A program made the position numbers and the translations under genes. From the NCBI GenBank assembly GCA_947624045.1, contig CANQIL010000013.1, positions 1-37,902 of the forward strand: DNA of 37,902 bases, in the 5' to 3' direction. A model generated the notes under the pieces. It was not told the DNA's origin. It saw nothing but the letters and a program-made list of their open reading frames with translations, and ran no database searches. Of this stretch, positions 24,703-33,220 are shown piece after piece (within the stretch, counting starts at the first letter, position 1; each line of letters opens with the position of its first letter). Origin of the DNA: an uncultured Bacilli bacterium. Its GTDB lineage: Bacteria; Bacillota_I; Bacilli_A; RF39; UBA660.

Positions 24703-25386
24703 TTATTTTTTACTTAATTCTTCTATATATTGATATAAGTATTCATATTCTTTTTTATTTAAATGATTTAACTCTTTACTATGTTTTTTCATAATTCCCC
24801 CATCAAAGTATTTAAGCATTTCTAAATCATTTATTTCATTTCCTATAACGTATAAATTATTTAAGTCTAGTTGTTCTAGATTACACAGTCTTTTAAGACT
24901 ATTAAGTTTATTAACGGAATTATCTATTATATTGATATGTTCACTGCTTAAGTATGAGTATACTCCTATATCATTTAATTGTTTTATTATTTCTTCACCC
25001 TGTTTTTTATCATTAAAAATTCCTACTACTTTTATACAATCATTTTTATTAGTAGTTTCATTATACCCATCATCTAAATAGTATTTACAGTTATTTTTTT
25101 CTAAAATATTTATACACTTATTAATCTTTTCTTCTTTTAATAGATAACTATCTATACAATAATCCATATTATTAAATATTTTAGCTCCATCACAACATAT
25201 TAAGTAACTATATAATATTTTATATTTATTTAAGTCATTCTTTAAATAGGAATAATTTCTTCCTGTTATTATACAAAAGATATTTCCATTAGCTACAAAA
25301 TCCTTTACAGCTAAAATATTTTTTTCTAATACACTTTCATCTTTTACAAATAGTGTATCATCAAAATCACTTGCTAATATTTTCAA
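24703..25386 (-). CDS. Cof-type HAD phosphatase
   Basis: About 227 residues, start TTG at 25386. From there the protein begins MKILASDFDDTLF, the usual family start, with AGGTGA 5 nt upstream; a GTG at 25395 overlaps that site. Catalytic Asp residues are D7 and D9, with an unusual DFDDT in place of DFDGT, a common Cof variant. Motif II is CIITGRN, the KLNSLKRL segment supplies motif III and VIGNEINDLEML motif IV. Cof-type HADs dephosphorylate flavin, sugar or pyridoxal phosphates. It has its own predicted promoter and lies upstream of the DedA gene. Confidence 0.8.
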   Translation of the reverse strand: MKILASDFDDTLFVKDESVLEKNILAVKDFVANGNIFCIITGRNYSYLKNDLNKYKILYSYLICCDGAKIFNNMDYCIDSYLLKEEKINKCINILEKNNCKYYLDDGYNETTNKNDCIKVVGIFNDKKQGEEIIKQLNDIGVYSYLSSEHINIIDNSVNKLNSLKRLCNLEQLDLNNLYVIGNEINDLEMLKYFDGGIMKKHSKELNHLNKKEYEYLYQYIEELSKK

Positions 25387-25400
25387 AATAATCACCTACG

Positions 25401-25429
25401 CTAATACAATTATATTATAAATAGGTCAA
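25401..25429 (-). promoter_or_regulatory. Promoter of the Cof-type HAD gene
   Basis: On the minus strand TTGACC (25424-25429), a 17-nt spacer and TATTAG (25401-25406), just downstream of the VR2 coding end. Confidence 0.45.
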
Positions 25430-25443
25430 TGTGACAATAAAGG

Positions 25444-25600
25444 TTATGGCACAAAAATCAAACGGGTAGAGCAATCATCTCTATCAACAGCTCTATTGCT
25501 GGACAAGACGAACAATCCAACATCACCATCGGCGGAGCCACCACGATAAAACCACGGGTACTCTCGACTAGAAAACAACACATAATCGTAATACCAGCCT
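25444..25600 (-). other. DGR-like variable region (VR2) at the 3' end of the fused surface-protein gene
   Basis: The final 50 codons encode a segment beginning YPWFYRGG, as in VR1, then a different string, LFVLSSNR and STRLIFVP. The TACCCGTGG core is identical to VR1 at DNA level, and the following bases differ mainly at third positions and at the variable residues. C/T differences at the same positions do not fit one shared adenine-mutated template, so separate templates or old divergence are likely. Confidence 0.5.
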
Positions 25601-28161
25601 CTAATTGTTTTCACAAAAGTTTCACTTAAAGCGTGTCCATAACATATCCCTCCATTACAAGCTGATTCCGGTTTAATTAATACCCCATCATATCTTGAGT
25701 AACTAGTATTTAATGTTGGATCAGCACTTTTATATTTGTTATAGTATTTCTCATTTGGTAAGTCATAACTTCCTGTTGAATTTCCACTACTACTTAACCC
25801 TTTAAATCCTGATGATCCTGTTACAATTTGTCCACTATGCTCATCTTCTCCTTGAGCATCATATTCTAATACACCCATTACATATTCATATGCTCCACCT
25901 GACATATCATATATTCCATATATATTTCCTGTTGTTGAAGCTCCTGGGCCAGCTTGACCTCTTCCTACGCCCAAATTAGTCATATCATTGTATTCATATT
26001 TTTGTGCTAATGCATCTGCACCTGTGTCTCCAAAACTGTGACCTGTAATATAATACCAATCATTATTCCCATATACTTCTTTATATTCTCCTGCATAATC
26101 ATTATTTGCATATTTGCCATATTTGCTTTGGGATAGATATGCAACTGCTCCCCATTCATCATTTTTTATCATATGTATGTCACCACTATTTTTATTAAAT
26201 CCATAAGTACTTGCATTATTAAGTTGCATACTTCTTGACATAAAGTAAAAACTACTTATTGTTTGATTTCTTAATGACTCAACTCCTGGCTTTATTGTTA
26301 CTTTGCTCACATCACAACTAGTATCTGTACAAGCTTGTCCATCGGTTGTTAAGCTTCCTGCTGTTTCAAATTTGCCGACCCACATACCTGCTTGGTTAGC
26401 ACCTGCAAAGTTAAAAGCTTCATTAGTCCTCCAACCATTTACACTATCACCAATATATCGAGCACTTCCTGTTTCAGTTTCATTTTTTATAAATTTTACA
26501 TTTATTTCTCCAGGTAATTCTTGTGATGGACTACTATTTCCAAAACTGGCTTTTCCAAAATAGTTTGTTCCGTCATTACTTTTTATTGTATAGGAATATC
26601 TTGGTATCCAGACCCACATTGTATTTATATCACTCATAGGAATTACCGTTCCAACAGGTGCTTCTTTATAGGTTTCTCTTGCTTTAAACTGTTCAACTTT
26701 ATACTTTTCAACTTCTTTTACAACATTTCCTTCTACTTTGGTTATTTTATATAATTCACTACAAGTTGCTGTACCATCTGGACATAGATATTTTCCTACA
26801 TCACTCGAACTAAAACTATGACCGTCTACAATTCTTAATGAAAAAATTTCTGTTGTCATATCAACATCATAGGCTGAGCCTACTAAATAATCTGTATTAA
26901 GCAACCATGGATATTTACCTGTAGATACAATTTCTGGTGACCAAGGAGCAGTTAAATTTTCTATGTATGCAGTATCGTCCAATTTTTGGCCACTAGGGTC
27001 TTTTTTGAAATCTGCAACTATCTTAACACTGCTACCAGCAGTTATTTCTTCACTTTCATATTTTCCAGATTCTTCTTCTGTACTACTTGCAGGACCACTA
27101 GCAACTGTTGTACTTTGACCATTTATTGTTACAGTAACTGTTAATTTATCATATTTTTCACTAGATACACGCCAATCAAAAGATACTTTTCCATTGCTTG
27201 TTGCATTAAAAACTATTGTTAAATTACTTGTAGAGTTCGCAACTCCCTGATTAGTACTTTTATAACCACGGGAAATATTTACTAAATCTTTGCTTTCAAC
27301 ACCTAATGAATTTGCCCCTTTACTATCTTCTACTACTGTTACAGCATTCGCCCATACCTGTTTACAATAATCATAACTTTTATCTAAATCTTGTTTTATC
27401 CATGATTGCTTATCTTCATCATATACTACCGGTATCATATCACCATTTAAAACAGGCTCGTTAGGATGAATATCACAACTATCTATAAATGTGGGGATAA
27501 ATATCCCATTTATTACTATATTCCCAGCTACATTTGATATAGTTAAAGTCCCATTACTATAAGTATAATTTTCTATTGGTGTACCTCCCATTGTTACTTC
27601 TACTTTTCTTGGAGCATTATCACCAAAATTTTGAGAGTATTCTTCTCCTTCAAATATTTCCTTTTTAAAGTTTTCAGTATTACTAAAACCATTATAAGTA
27701 ATTGTAAATACTTGTTCAAAATCAAAGGTTAATAAATATGTTTTCGTTTCTTCTTGAGCAGAATTAAATGTAATTGTAAAAGTTTTAGTTTCTGCTGGAC
27801 CTACTAATTTTTTACCAATAATATCACTTACTACTACATCATTATCTACTAAACCATCTATATTTAAAATACCCATACTTACACCAGAACTATTTTTTAC
27901 TTCAACTGTATACGTAATACTACATTCTCCAGTTGTTGTATAACCTAGCTTTACTTCATGCTTTGAAAAATCAGAATATTGTATAGTCATTTCATCAGGT
28001 TTACTATCAGTTGTAAAACTAGTTATTCTAATATCATCTTGAGCTCTATAATTTACTTCACCACTTATCTTTAAATCACTATTTAAGACAGAATAACCTA
28101 TACTCATTGCTAATACAGTTACTACTATTAGACCTATTAAAAACTTATTGTACTTTTCCAT
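25444..28161 (-). CDS. Large membrane-anchored surface protein with DGR-like C-terminal domain, phase-variable promoter
   Basis: About 905 residues, start ATG at 28161 (GGTG 9 nt upstream; a frame start at 28176 lacks a site). A signal-anchor (FLIGLIVVTVLAMSIGYSVL) leads into the domain also forming the 187-residue protein at 15197-15760: LKISGEVNYRA, MTIQYSDFSKHEVKLGY. Then come a short beta-repeat (about 165-235), the LNGDMIPVVYDEDK and QVWANAVTV segment shared with the 487-residue protein, a beta-sandwich insert, and the FGE/C-type-lectin domain (WVWIPRYSY, GMWVGKFETA, YDMSGGAYEYVMGV, PWFYRGG). It therefore joins in one chain what the first locus encodes in two genes. Probably a displayed ligand-binding protein. 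Expression is expected to switch on and off through a G9 tract in its promoter. Confidence 0.75.
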   Translation of the reverse strand: MEKYNKFLIGLIVVTVLAMSIGYSVLNSDLKISGEVNYRAQDDIRITSFTTDSKPDEMTIQYSDFSKHEVKLGYTTTGECSITYTVEVKNSSGVSMGILNIDGLVDNDVVVSDIIGKKLVGPAETKTFTITFNSAQEETKTYLLTFDFEQVFTITYNGFSNTENFKKEIFEGEEYSQNFGDNAPRKVEVTMGGTPIENYTYSNGTLTISNVAGNIVINGIFIPTFIDSCDIHPNEPVLNGDMIPVVYDEDKQSWIKQDLDKSYDYCKQVWANAVTVVEDSKGANSLGVESKDLVNISRGYKSTNQGVANSTSNLTIVFNATSNGKVSFDWRVSSEKYDKLTVTVTINGQSTTVASGPASSTEEESGKYESEEITAGSSVKIVADFKKDPSGQKLDDTAYIENLTAPWSPEIVSTGKYPWLLNTDYLVGSAYDVDMTTEIFSLRIVDGHSFSSSDVGKYLCPDGTATCSELYKITKVEGNVVKEVEKYKVEQFKARETYKEAPVGTVIPMSDINTMWVWIPRYSYTIKSNDGTNYFGKASFGNSSPSQELPGEINVKFIKNETETGSARYIGDSVNGWRTNEAFNFAGANQAGMWVGKFETAGSLTTDGQACTDTSCDVSKVTIKPGVESLRNQTISSFYFMSRSMQLNNASTYGFNKNSGDIHMIKNDEWGAVAYLSQSKYGKYANNDYAGEYKEVYGNNDWYYITGHSFGDTGADALAQKYEYNDMTNLGVGRGQAGPGASTTGNIYGIYDMSGGAYEYVMGVLEYDAQGEDEHSGQIVTGSSGFKGLSSSGNSTGSYDLPNEKYYNKYKSADPTLNTSYSRYDGVLIKPESACNGGICYGHALSETFVKTIRGWYYDYVLFSSREYPWFYRGGSADGDVGLFVLSSNRAVDRDDCSTRLIFVP

Positions 28162-28204
28162 ATTTCTTAACACCAACTTTTTCCATTTTCTTTATTTTTA
28201 CTTA

Positions 28205-28239
28205 ATTATATCATACCCCCCCCCATACCGTCCTGTCAA
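28205..28239 (-). promoter_or_regulatory. Phase-variable promoter with a poly-G spacer
   Basis: On the minus strand a perfect TTGACA (28234-28239), an 18-nt spacer containing nine consecutive G (28216-28224), then TATGAT (28210-28215) overlapping TATAAT (28205-28210). Loss of one G gives the optimal 17-nt spacer and gain of one gives 19, so slippage should tune transcription. The tract is the only long G/C homopolymer noticed in this AT-rich window. Confidence 0.85.
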
Positions 28240-28243
28240 GAAA

Positions 28244-28285
28244 AAATTAAAAAATTGTGAAAGTTTTTTCTAACCTCACAATTTT
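28244..28285 (-). terminator. Terminator of the 3D-domain gene
   Basis: On the minus strand AAAATTGTGA / TCACAATTTT, a perfect 10-bp stem, followed by a T-rich run. It separates the 3D gene from the phase-variable promoter. Confidence 0.75.
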
Positions 28286-28292
28286 ATCTTAC

Positions 28293-28901
28293 TTAATAAC
28301 CATATCTTACTACTTCAAAAGTAACATTATAACTAGTTCCAAATAAATTAGCTTCTCTTTCAGATGGAAATAATAAGTCAAAAGTAAATCTTCTACCTAT
28401 TCCAATATCACTACCTCTATCTAGAACTATCGCATAAAATGGATCTTTATATTTAGAATTTAAAACTCTTATTACTGTTCCATAAGGAAACTTACTATCT
28501 CCTGCTACTATTCTAAGTTGTCCATAAACCTTATCATAATAATAAATATTTCCATTAGTCACAACTTGTCCAGCTCCAACTTTTCCCCCACATCCAGCAC
28601 AATCTGGTCCATAAGCTGACATCTTACCAAGAACAGTTTCTAATACATCTGTAACATTTGCCTTACAAACATTTACTGCTAAGGTATCATTATTATTTAA
28701 AACAATTTCCTTTTTACTTGTATCTTCTACTATATCACTTTTCCTATAAAGAACATTATTAATACTAACTATCTCATTACTATTAAGTTTCTTTACAACT
28801 ATGTTAGTATCACTAGTCTTATTAAGCATAGGAAAAATAAATAAATAAACAGGAATCATTAATAATAAGAATATATTTATTGCATAAATTACATATTTCA
28901 T
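28293..28901 (-). CDS. 3D-domain wall protein (MltA-like lytic transglycosylase fold)
   Basis: A 202-residue protein with one N-terminal membrane segment (residues 4-24) and an extracellular 3D domain at about 92-200: MSAYGPDCAGCGG, the IYYYDKVYGQLRIVAGDSKFPYGTVIRV core and AIVLDRGSDIGIGRR, which includes the conserved Asp residues for which the fold is named. Related proteins cut peptidoglycan glycan strands (MltA, YuiC, Sps). The N-terminal part is shorter than in the G5-3D or LysM-3D enzymes. GAGGAG precedes the ATG. It has its own promoter and terminator. Confidence 0.8.
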   Translation of the reverse strand: MKYVIYAINIFLLLMIPVYLFIFPMLNKTSDTNIVVKKLNSNEIVSINNVLYRKSDIVEDTSKKEIVLNNNDTLAVNVCKANVTDVLETVLGKMSAYGPDCAGCGGKVGAGQVVTNGNIYYYDKVYGQLRIVAGDSKFPYGTVIRVLNSKYKDPFYAIVLDRGSDIGIGRRFTFDLLFPSEREANLFGTSYNVTFEVVRYGY

Positions 28902-28922
28902 AAGAACTCCTCTTTAGAAACT

Positions 28923-28951
28923 ATTCTAACATAAATAAATCCTACTTTCAA
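28923..28951 (-). promoter_or_regulatory. Promoter of the 3D-domain gene
   Basis: On the minus strand TTGAAA (28946-28951), exactly 17 nt, TAGAAT (28923-28928). The -35 overlaps the end of the upstream gene. Confidence 0.6.
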
Positions 28952-29868
28952 TTACTTCTTCTATCACAAGTATAATTTGCGGCATTCATATTTTTTTCTA
29001 TATTATCAATATTTTCTTCATTTTCAAATTCTGGTAATACTCCTCCTGCTTCACTATAAGCAGCATCTAATTCTTCTAAATCAATTTCTGCAAAAGTAAA
29101 GTTTTGAATAGTCTCTTGTTGACCTTGCTTGTATTCACAAGCAATATTAATTCCTTTTAATAACTCTGTATCACGTCTTAATAAATCACACTTTGCTTGT
29201 TCTTCATCTAAAGTAGTAACATCTAAGCTAGCATCTCCTCTAGTTGTAGTAGTAAAGTTTAAACTATTAAGTTTACTATCGGTAAAATGAAAAATATATT
29301 CATAAGAAATATCTAAGTTATTAGTACTTCTTGAATTAGTACAAACAAGTTGTCCTGTTGTAATAACTTGTGGAGGTCCTGCTTCTTTTTTAGCTTTATA
29401 ACTTTCCATAAAAGAATTAATTTCTGGTAAGAAAATGACAAAAGCTATTAAAACAACAAAGAAAGTTATTAATAAAAATACTTTAAATTTACTTGGTGGC
29501 GTATAATTAATTTCTACTTCTTTCATTTGTTTAGCAGTACCATTATTATTCTCAGTACCATTAGAATTAGGAGTGGTATTAGTATTACTATTATCTAATA
29601 CTTCAACATTATTTGGAACACTTGGTTGAGGAGGATTAACTCCCTTAACTCCTGGTTGTATAGGACTAGTTGCTTGAGTACTAGTTGGATTTACTAAGTT
29701 AGGGCTTACTCCTACAGTATTAGTACTAGGACTAGGATTAATACTAGGATTAACATTGGTATTAACACTAGGATTAGCATTATAATTAGTAGTATTAGGA
29801 TTTACTACATTAGGATTAACTCCATTACCATTATTAACATTATTAATATTATTTTGATTATTATCCAC
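28948..29868 (-). CDS. Single-span membrane protein with Asn/Pro-rich N-terminal tail
   Basis: About 306 residues, start GTG at 29868 with GGAGGG 7 nt upstream. Residues about 1-125 are low complexity (Asn, Pro, Thr, Val repeats such as VNPN and NPSIN) and probably disordered in the cytoplasm. One membrane segment follows (VFLLITFFVVLIAFVIFLP), then an extracellular domain of about 140 residues with CTN and CDL and CEY cysteines and no motif I recognise. The shape fits an envelope protein with a regulatory disordered tail. Not related to the named neighbours in sequence. Function unknown. Confidence 0.6.
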   Translation of the reverse strand: MDNNQNNINNVNNGNGVNPNVVNPNTTNYNANPSVNTNVNPSINPSPSTNTVGVSPNLVNPTSTQATSPIQPGVKGVNPPQPSVPNNVEVLDNSNTNTTPNSNGTENNNGTAKQMKEVEINYTPPSKFKVFLLITFFVVLIAFVIFLPEINSFMESYKAKKEAGPPQVITTGQLVCTNSRSTNNLDISYEYIFHFTDSKLNSLNFTTTTRGDASLDVTTLDEEQAKCDLLRRDTELLKGINIACEYKQGQQETIQNFTFAEIDLEELDAAYSEAGGVLPEFENEENIDNIEKNMNAANYTCDRRSN

Positions 29869-29896
29869 AAGCAATCCCTCCAATTCTCTTTCAATT

Positions 29897-29905
29897 ATTA
29901 TATCA
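29897..29905 (-). promoter_or_regulatory. Extended -10 promoter of the Asn/Pro-rich membrane protein gene
   Basis: On the minus strand TGATATAAT, with TATAAT at 29897-29902; no convincing -35. Confidence 0.4.
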
Positions 29906-29920
29906 CACTTTTTATAATTT

Positions 29921-30547
29921 CTATCTCAAACTAGTAATTTTTTCTTGAAAATCTTCTCCATTAATTATATAACTTCCCGCTACAACAATATCAGCCTTAG
30001 AACACATACTTCTTGTCTTATCATTAACTCCACCATCAACACTAATTAAAGCATCAATATTATAAGTATCAAGAAGCTTCCTTAACTCAGCTAACTTTTC
30101 TTCTGTTTCTTCTAAAAATTCCTGTCCACCAAAGCCTGGCTCAACACTCATTACTAAGATTATATCTAAGTATGGTAAATATGGTAATAATTCATTCACT
30201 TTCGTATCCGGCTTAATAGCTAACCCCGCTTTGATAGAATATTTCTTTATTAGTTTCAAATCTTCCTCAATATCTTCATCTACTTCTAAATGAAATACAA
30301 TATATTCTGTATTTAAACTAGCATACAAAGGAATATATTTCTTAGGACTTTCTACCATCAAATGAACATCTAATCTTTTAGATGTATACTTATAAATATG
30401 CTTCATTTCACTAAAAGGTAGTGACCTATTAGGCGCAAACTTCCCATCTAAAATATCTAAATGAATATAATCAACATCTGTTTCATTTAATTTAACTATA
30501 TCTGAAACAACATTTTTACTACTTAAAAATGATGCACTTACTTTCAC
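29921..30547 (-). CDS. rpe: Ribulose-phosphate 3-epimerase
   Basis: A 208-residue TIM-barrel enzyme that interconverts ribulose-5-phosphate and xylulose-5-phosphate in the pentose phosphate pathway. Motifs seen: HLDILDGKFAPN with the catalytic Asp and metal-binding His, DVHLMVE, MSVEPGFGGQ and SVDGGVN with the second catalytic Asp. GTG start at 30547 with GGGGAGG upstream. It begins ASFLSS in place of the usual PSILS. Last gene of the fmt-rlmN-prpC-prkC-rsgA-rpe operon, 4 bp after rsgA, an arrangement common in Firmicutes. Confidence 0.95.
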   Translation of the reverse strand: MKVSASFLSSKNVVSDIVKLNETDVDYIHLDILDGKFAPNRSLPFSEMKHIYKYTSKRLDVHLMVESPKKYIPLYASLNTEYIVFHLEVDEDIEEDLKLIKKYSIKAGLAIKPDTKVNELLPYLPYLDIILVMSVEPGFGGQEFLEETEEKLAELRKLLDTYNIDALISVDGGVNDKTRSMCSKADIVVAGSYIINGEDFQEKITSLR

Positions 30548-30551
30548 TTTT

Positions 30552-31373
30552 TCAAACCTCCCCTATAAAAGCTAAATAATTTAAATATCTACTTTCCCTT
30601 ATTTTATTTTCTGATACAGCTCTTTTTACTGAACATTCCTTCTCTTTTGTATGTAGGCAATCTTTAAATTCACAAGGATAATCTTTAAACTCTCTAAAAC
30701 TATCTCTTATTTGTTCTTTTGAATAACTACTTAACTCTAAAGCTGAAAAACCTGGCGTATCTATGACAAGTCCGCCTAAAAATGAAAAAGCTTCTACTAC
30801 TCTCGTAGTATGTCTTCCTCTACCTAAAGCCATTGATATTTCTCCAGTTTCTAACTGCCACTCTTCATTAAGTTTATTTAATAAAGTAGACTTACCTGCA
30901 CCCGTTTGTCCGGTAAAAACACTCATCTTACCTTTAAGCAATTTTTTTATTTGGAAAATATCCGTATTAGATACTACCTCATATCCGAGTCTTTTATAAT
31001 ATTCCAAAGCTTCATCAAAATAACTTTTATCATCAACTAAATCTTCTTTTGTTATACAAATAATTGGCCTTACTTTATTTATTTCCATTAAAGAGATAAA
31101 TTTATCTAAAAGATTTAAAGAAAAATCTGGCTCTTTAAGACTCGTAACAATAAAAGCTTGGTCAATATTACTAACCTTTGGTCTTTGAAATAAATTCTTT
31201 CTTGGTAAAATTTTTTCTATTACTAATTTTTCACAACTGAAAAAAACATAATCACCAACTACGGGAATAATATGTTCTTTCCTAAATATTCCTCGGCATT
31301 TGCAAGGCCAAACTTTATCATCACTTTTAACATAATGTAAATCACTTACTATTTTAACTATTTGTCCTTGCAT
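30552..31373 (-). CDS. rsgA: Ribosome small-subunit-dependent GTPase
   Basis: A 273-residue circularly permuted GTPase that checks late 30S maturation. It has an N-terminal OB-fold, the G4 motif ITKEDLVDD, then G1 FTGQTGAGKSTLLN, the G3 DTPGFSAL and a C-terminal zinc-binding motif with three Cys and a His (PCEFKDCLHTKEKECSVK). Order G4-G1-G3 is diagnostic. Length is slightly below the 290-300 typical of Bacilli. Its ATG follows TGGAGGCGTT and lies 17 bp after prkC. Confidence 0.95.
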   Translation of the reverse strand: MQGQIVKIVSDLHYVKSDDKVWPCKCRGIFRKEHIIPVVGDYVFFSCEKLVIEKILPRKNLFQRPKVSNIDQAFIVTSLKEPDFSLNLLDKFISLMEINKVRPIICITKEDLVDDKSYFDEALEYYKRLGYEVVSNTDIFQIKKLLKGKMSVFTGQTGAGKSTLLNKLNEEWQLETGEISMALGRGRHTTRVVEAFSFLGGLVIDTPGFSALELSSYSKEQIRDSFREFKDYPCEFKDCLHTKEKECSVKRAVSENKIRESRYLNYLAFIGEV

Positions 31374-31390
31374 AACGCCTCCAAAAATTT

Positions 31391-33220
31391 CTAATCTTTC
31401 TTTTGTGTATTTGTATTCGTATTAGTATCACTTTCTTCAGTTCCATCATCTTCACTTTCATCTTCATCAGGTTCAGTTGATGGTTTTGTTGAAGGTTTTA
31501 CTACTGGTTTCTTCGCAACTGTTACTCTTAAGGTTGTACCACTAACTATTGGACTACCCGCTGGTCTTGATTGGGAAATTACTTTACCCTCTTCATAAGC
31601 ATCTGTTTCTTGTTCTTCAACTTCAATAATTAAGCCATACTTTTCACAGAACACTCTAGCATCATCAACGCTCCAGCCCTCTCCACTCATGTTAGGAATT
31701 TTATCGGTAATATCAGGAATGTATAAAGTAATACTATCTCCCTCTTTTACTTCACTGCCTGCTGCCAAAGACTGCTCGATAATTTGTTGCTCTGCCCCAT
31801 CAGCTGTTACATCAAAATCATCAGGAGCACTTTTCTTCTCAACAGTAACTTTCATTTTATATTCAAGCTCTAACATAGTTTGAATCTCAATATAATTCTT
31901 ACCCTTATAGTCTTCAATCTTATAAGTTTCTTCTCCACTAGATTTATAAATAGTAACTTTAGAACCAACCTTACGACTACGACCAGCTTCTGGGTCCGTT
32001 CTAACAACTCTATTTTTCTTAATCTCTTTACTAGCTTCACTCTTTACTTCTTCTTCGACTTCAAAGCCAGCTTCTTGTAATTTCTTCTCACAAGCACTTA
32101 CCTTTAAGCCCTCACAGTCCGGAATAGTGGCATTTTTATCCTTACCACCAGACGGAATAACAAAGAATACTATAAAGAAAGTTGCTAAAAGTACTACAAA
32201 AATTACAACTAAGACAATAATAACTCGCTTATTCTTCTTATCCTCAACTTCTTCTACTTTCTTAGCTATTTCTTCTTCCTCTTCTTCAGTCTTAGCTTCT
32301 TCTTTTTTTTCAATTTCTTCTAGCTTTTTAATTTTCTTCGTATTTTCATTTTCATTTTCCGGATATTTGAATTGATAAACTTCTTCATTCATTCTATCAT
32401 CATCTAAAGCTGTAAGTAAATCTTCATGCATACTTCTCGCATCTTCATATCTGTTCTTTGGATTCTTAGCTGTTGCTTTTAAGATTATATTTTCAATACT
32501 TTGCGGAATTGCCTCATTTTCTTCTCTTAAACTAGGAAGTGGGTCACGCATATGTTTAAGCGCTATTTCTACCGCATTATCCCCTCTAAAAGGTAAACTT
32601 CCTGATAACAATTCATAAAAGATTATACCCATAGAGTAAATATCACTCTTAATTGTACAACCTTTTCCACTAGCTTGTTCTGGTGGCAAATAATGAACTG
32701 AACCCATTACGGAATTTGTCTGTGTCAATTGAGTAGAATTAAGTGCCATGGCAATACCAAAATCAGTAATTTTAATTTGCCCATCATCTTTAATCATAAT
32801 ATTTTGTGGTTTTAAATCTCTATGAATTATATAAGAATCATGAGCATGCGCCATACCATCAGTAAGCTGTAACATTATATCAATAGCTTCACTTAAGGTT
32901 AAATTGCCTCGTTTTTTTAGTAATTGCTTTAACGTTTTACCCTCAATATATTCCATTACGATATAATAAAGCCCATCATCTTCGCCAACATCATAAACTT
33001 CCACTATATTAGGGTGTGCTAAAGATGAAGCTGACAAAGCCTCTCTTTGGAATCGTCTAACAAACTTCTCATCATTAGACAAATCACCTCTTAATACTTT
33101 AACCGCAACATTTCTATCTAGAATAGTATCATATCCTAAATAGACATTTGCCATTCCACCTTCCCCAATTGAACGAAGTATTTCGTAACGTTCATTAATT
33201 ACTTGTCCCTTAGTTATCAC
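31391..33220 (-). CDS. prkC: PASTA-domain serine/threonine protein kinase
   Basis: About 609 residues, start GTG at 33220 (AAGGTGG upstream; a GTG at 33238 is less well spaced). The kinase domain has GEGGMANVYLG, VAVKVL (ATP-binding Lys), HRDLKPQNIM and DFGIA, and the activation loop with TQLTQTNSV. A charged coiled-coil juxtamembrane segment (KKLEEIEKKEE...) precedes one membrane span (IIVLVVIFVVLLATFFIVFF). Three PASTA domains follow at about 360-565, then a Thr/Asp-rich tail. PrkC senses muropeptides and phosphorylates wall, division and translation proteins; in Bacillus it also triggers spore germination. It overlaps the phosphatase gene by 11 bp. Confidence 0.95.
   Translation of the reverse strand: MITKGQVINERYEILRSIGEGGMANVYLGYDTILDRNVAVKVLRGDLSNDEKFVRRFQREALSASSLAHPNIVEVYDVGEDDGLYYIVMEYIEGKTLKQLLKKRGNLTLSEAIDIMLQLTDGMAHAHDSYIIHRDLKPQNIMIKDDGQIKITDFGIAMALNSTQLTQTNSVMGSVHYLPPEQASGKGCTIKSDIYSMGIIFYELLSGSLPFRGDNAVEIALKHMRDPLPSLREENEAIPQSIENIILKATAKNPKNRYEDARSMHEDLLTALDDDRMNEEVYQFKYPENENENTKKIKKLEEIEKKEEAKTEEEEEEIAKKVEEVEDKKNKRVIIVLVVIFVVLLATFFIVFFVIPSGGKDKNATIPDCEGLKVSACEKKLQEAGFEVEEEVKSEASKEIKKNRVVRTDPEAGRSRKVGSKVTIYKSSGEETYKIEDYKGKNYIEIQTMLELEYKMKVTVEKKSAPDDFDVTADGAEQQIIEQSLAAGSEVKEGDSITLYIPDITDKIPNMSGEGWSVDDARVFCEKYGLIIEVEEQETDAYEEGKVISQSRPAGSPIVSGTTLRVTVAKKPVVKPSTKPSTEPDEDESEDDGTEESDTNTNTNTQKKD

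Noticed and set aside
13724-28161. A complete DGR in the window
   Set aside because: No reverse transcriptase, accessory protein or template repeat was seen; only target-like C-termini are present.
28216-28224. The G9 tract as a sequencing or assembly artefact
   Set aside because: Length could be off by a base, but its placement exactly between a perfect -35 and a -10 box makes the tract itself credible; kept as a finding, with read counting proposed.
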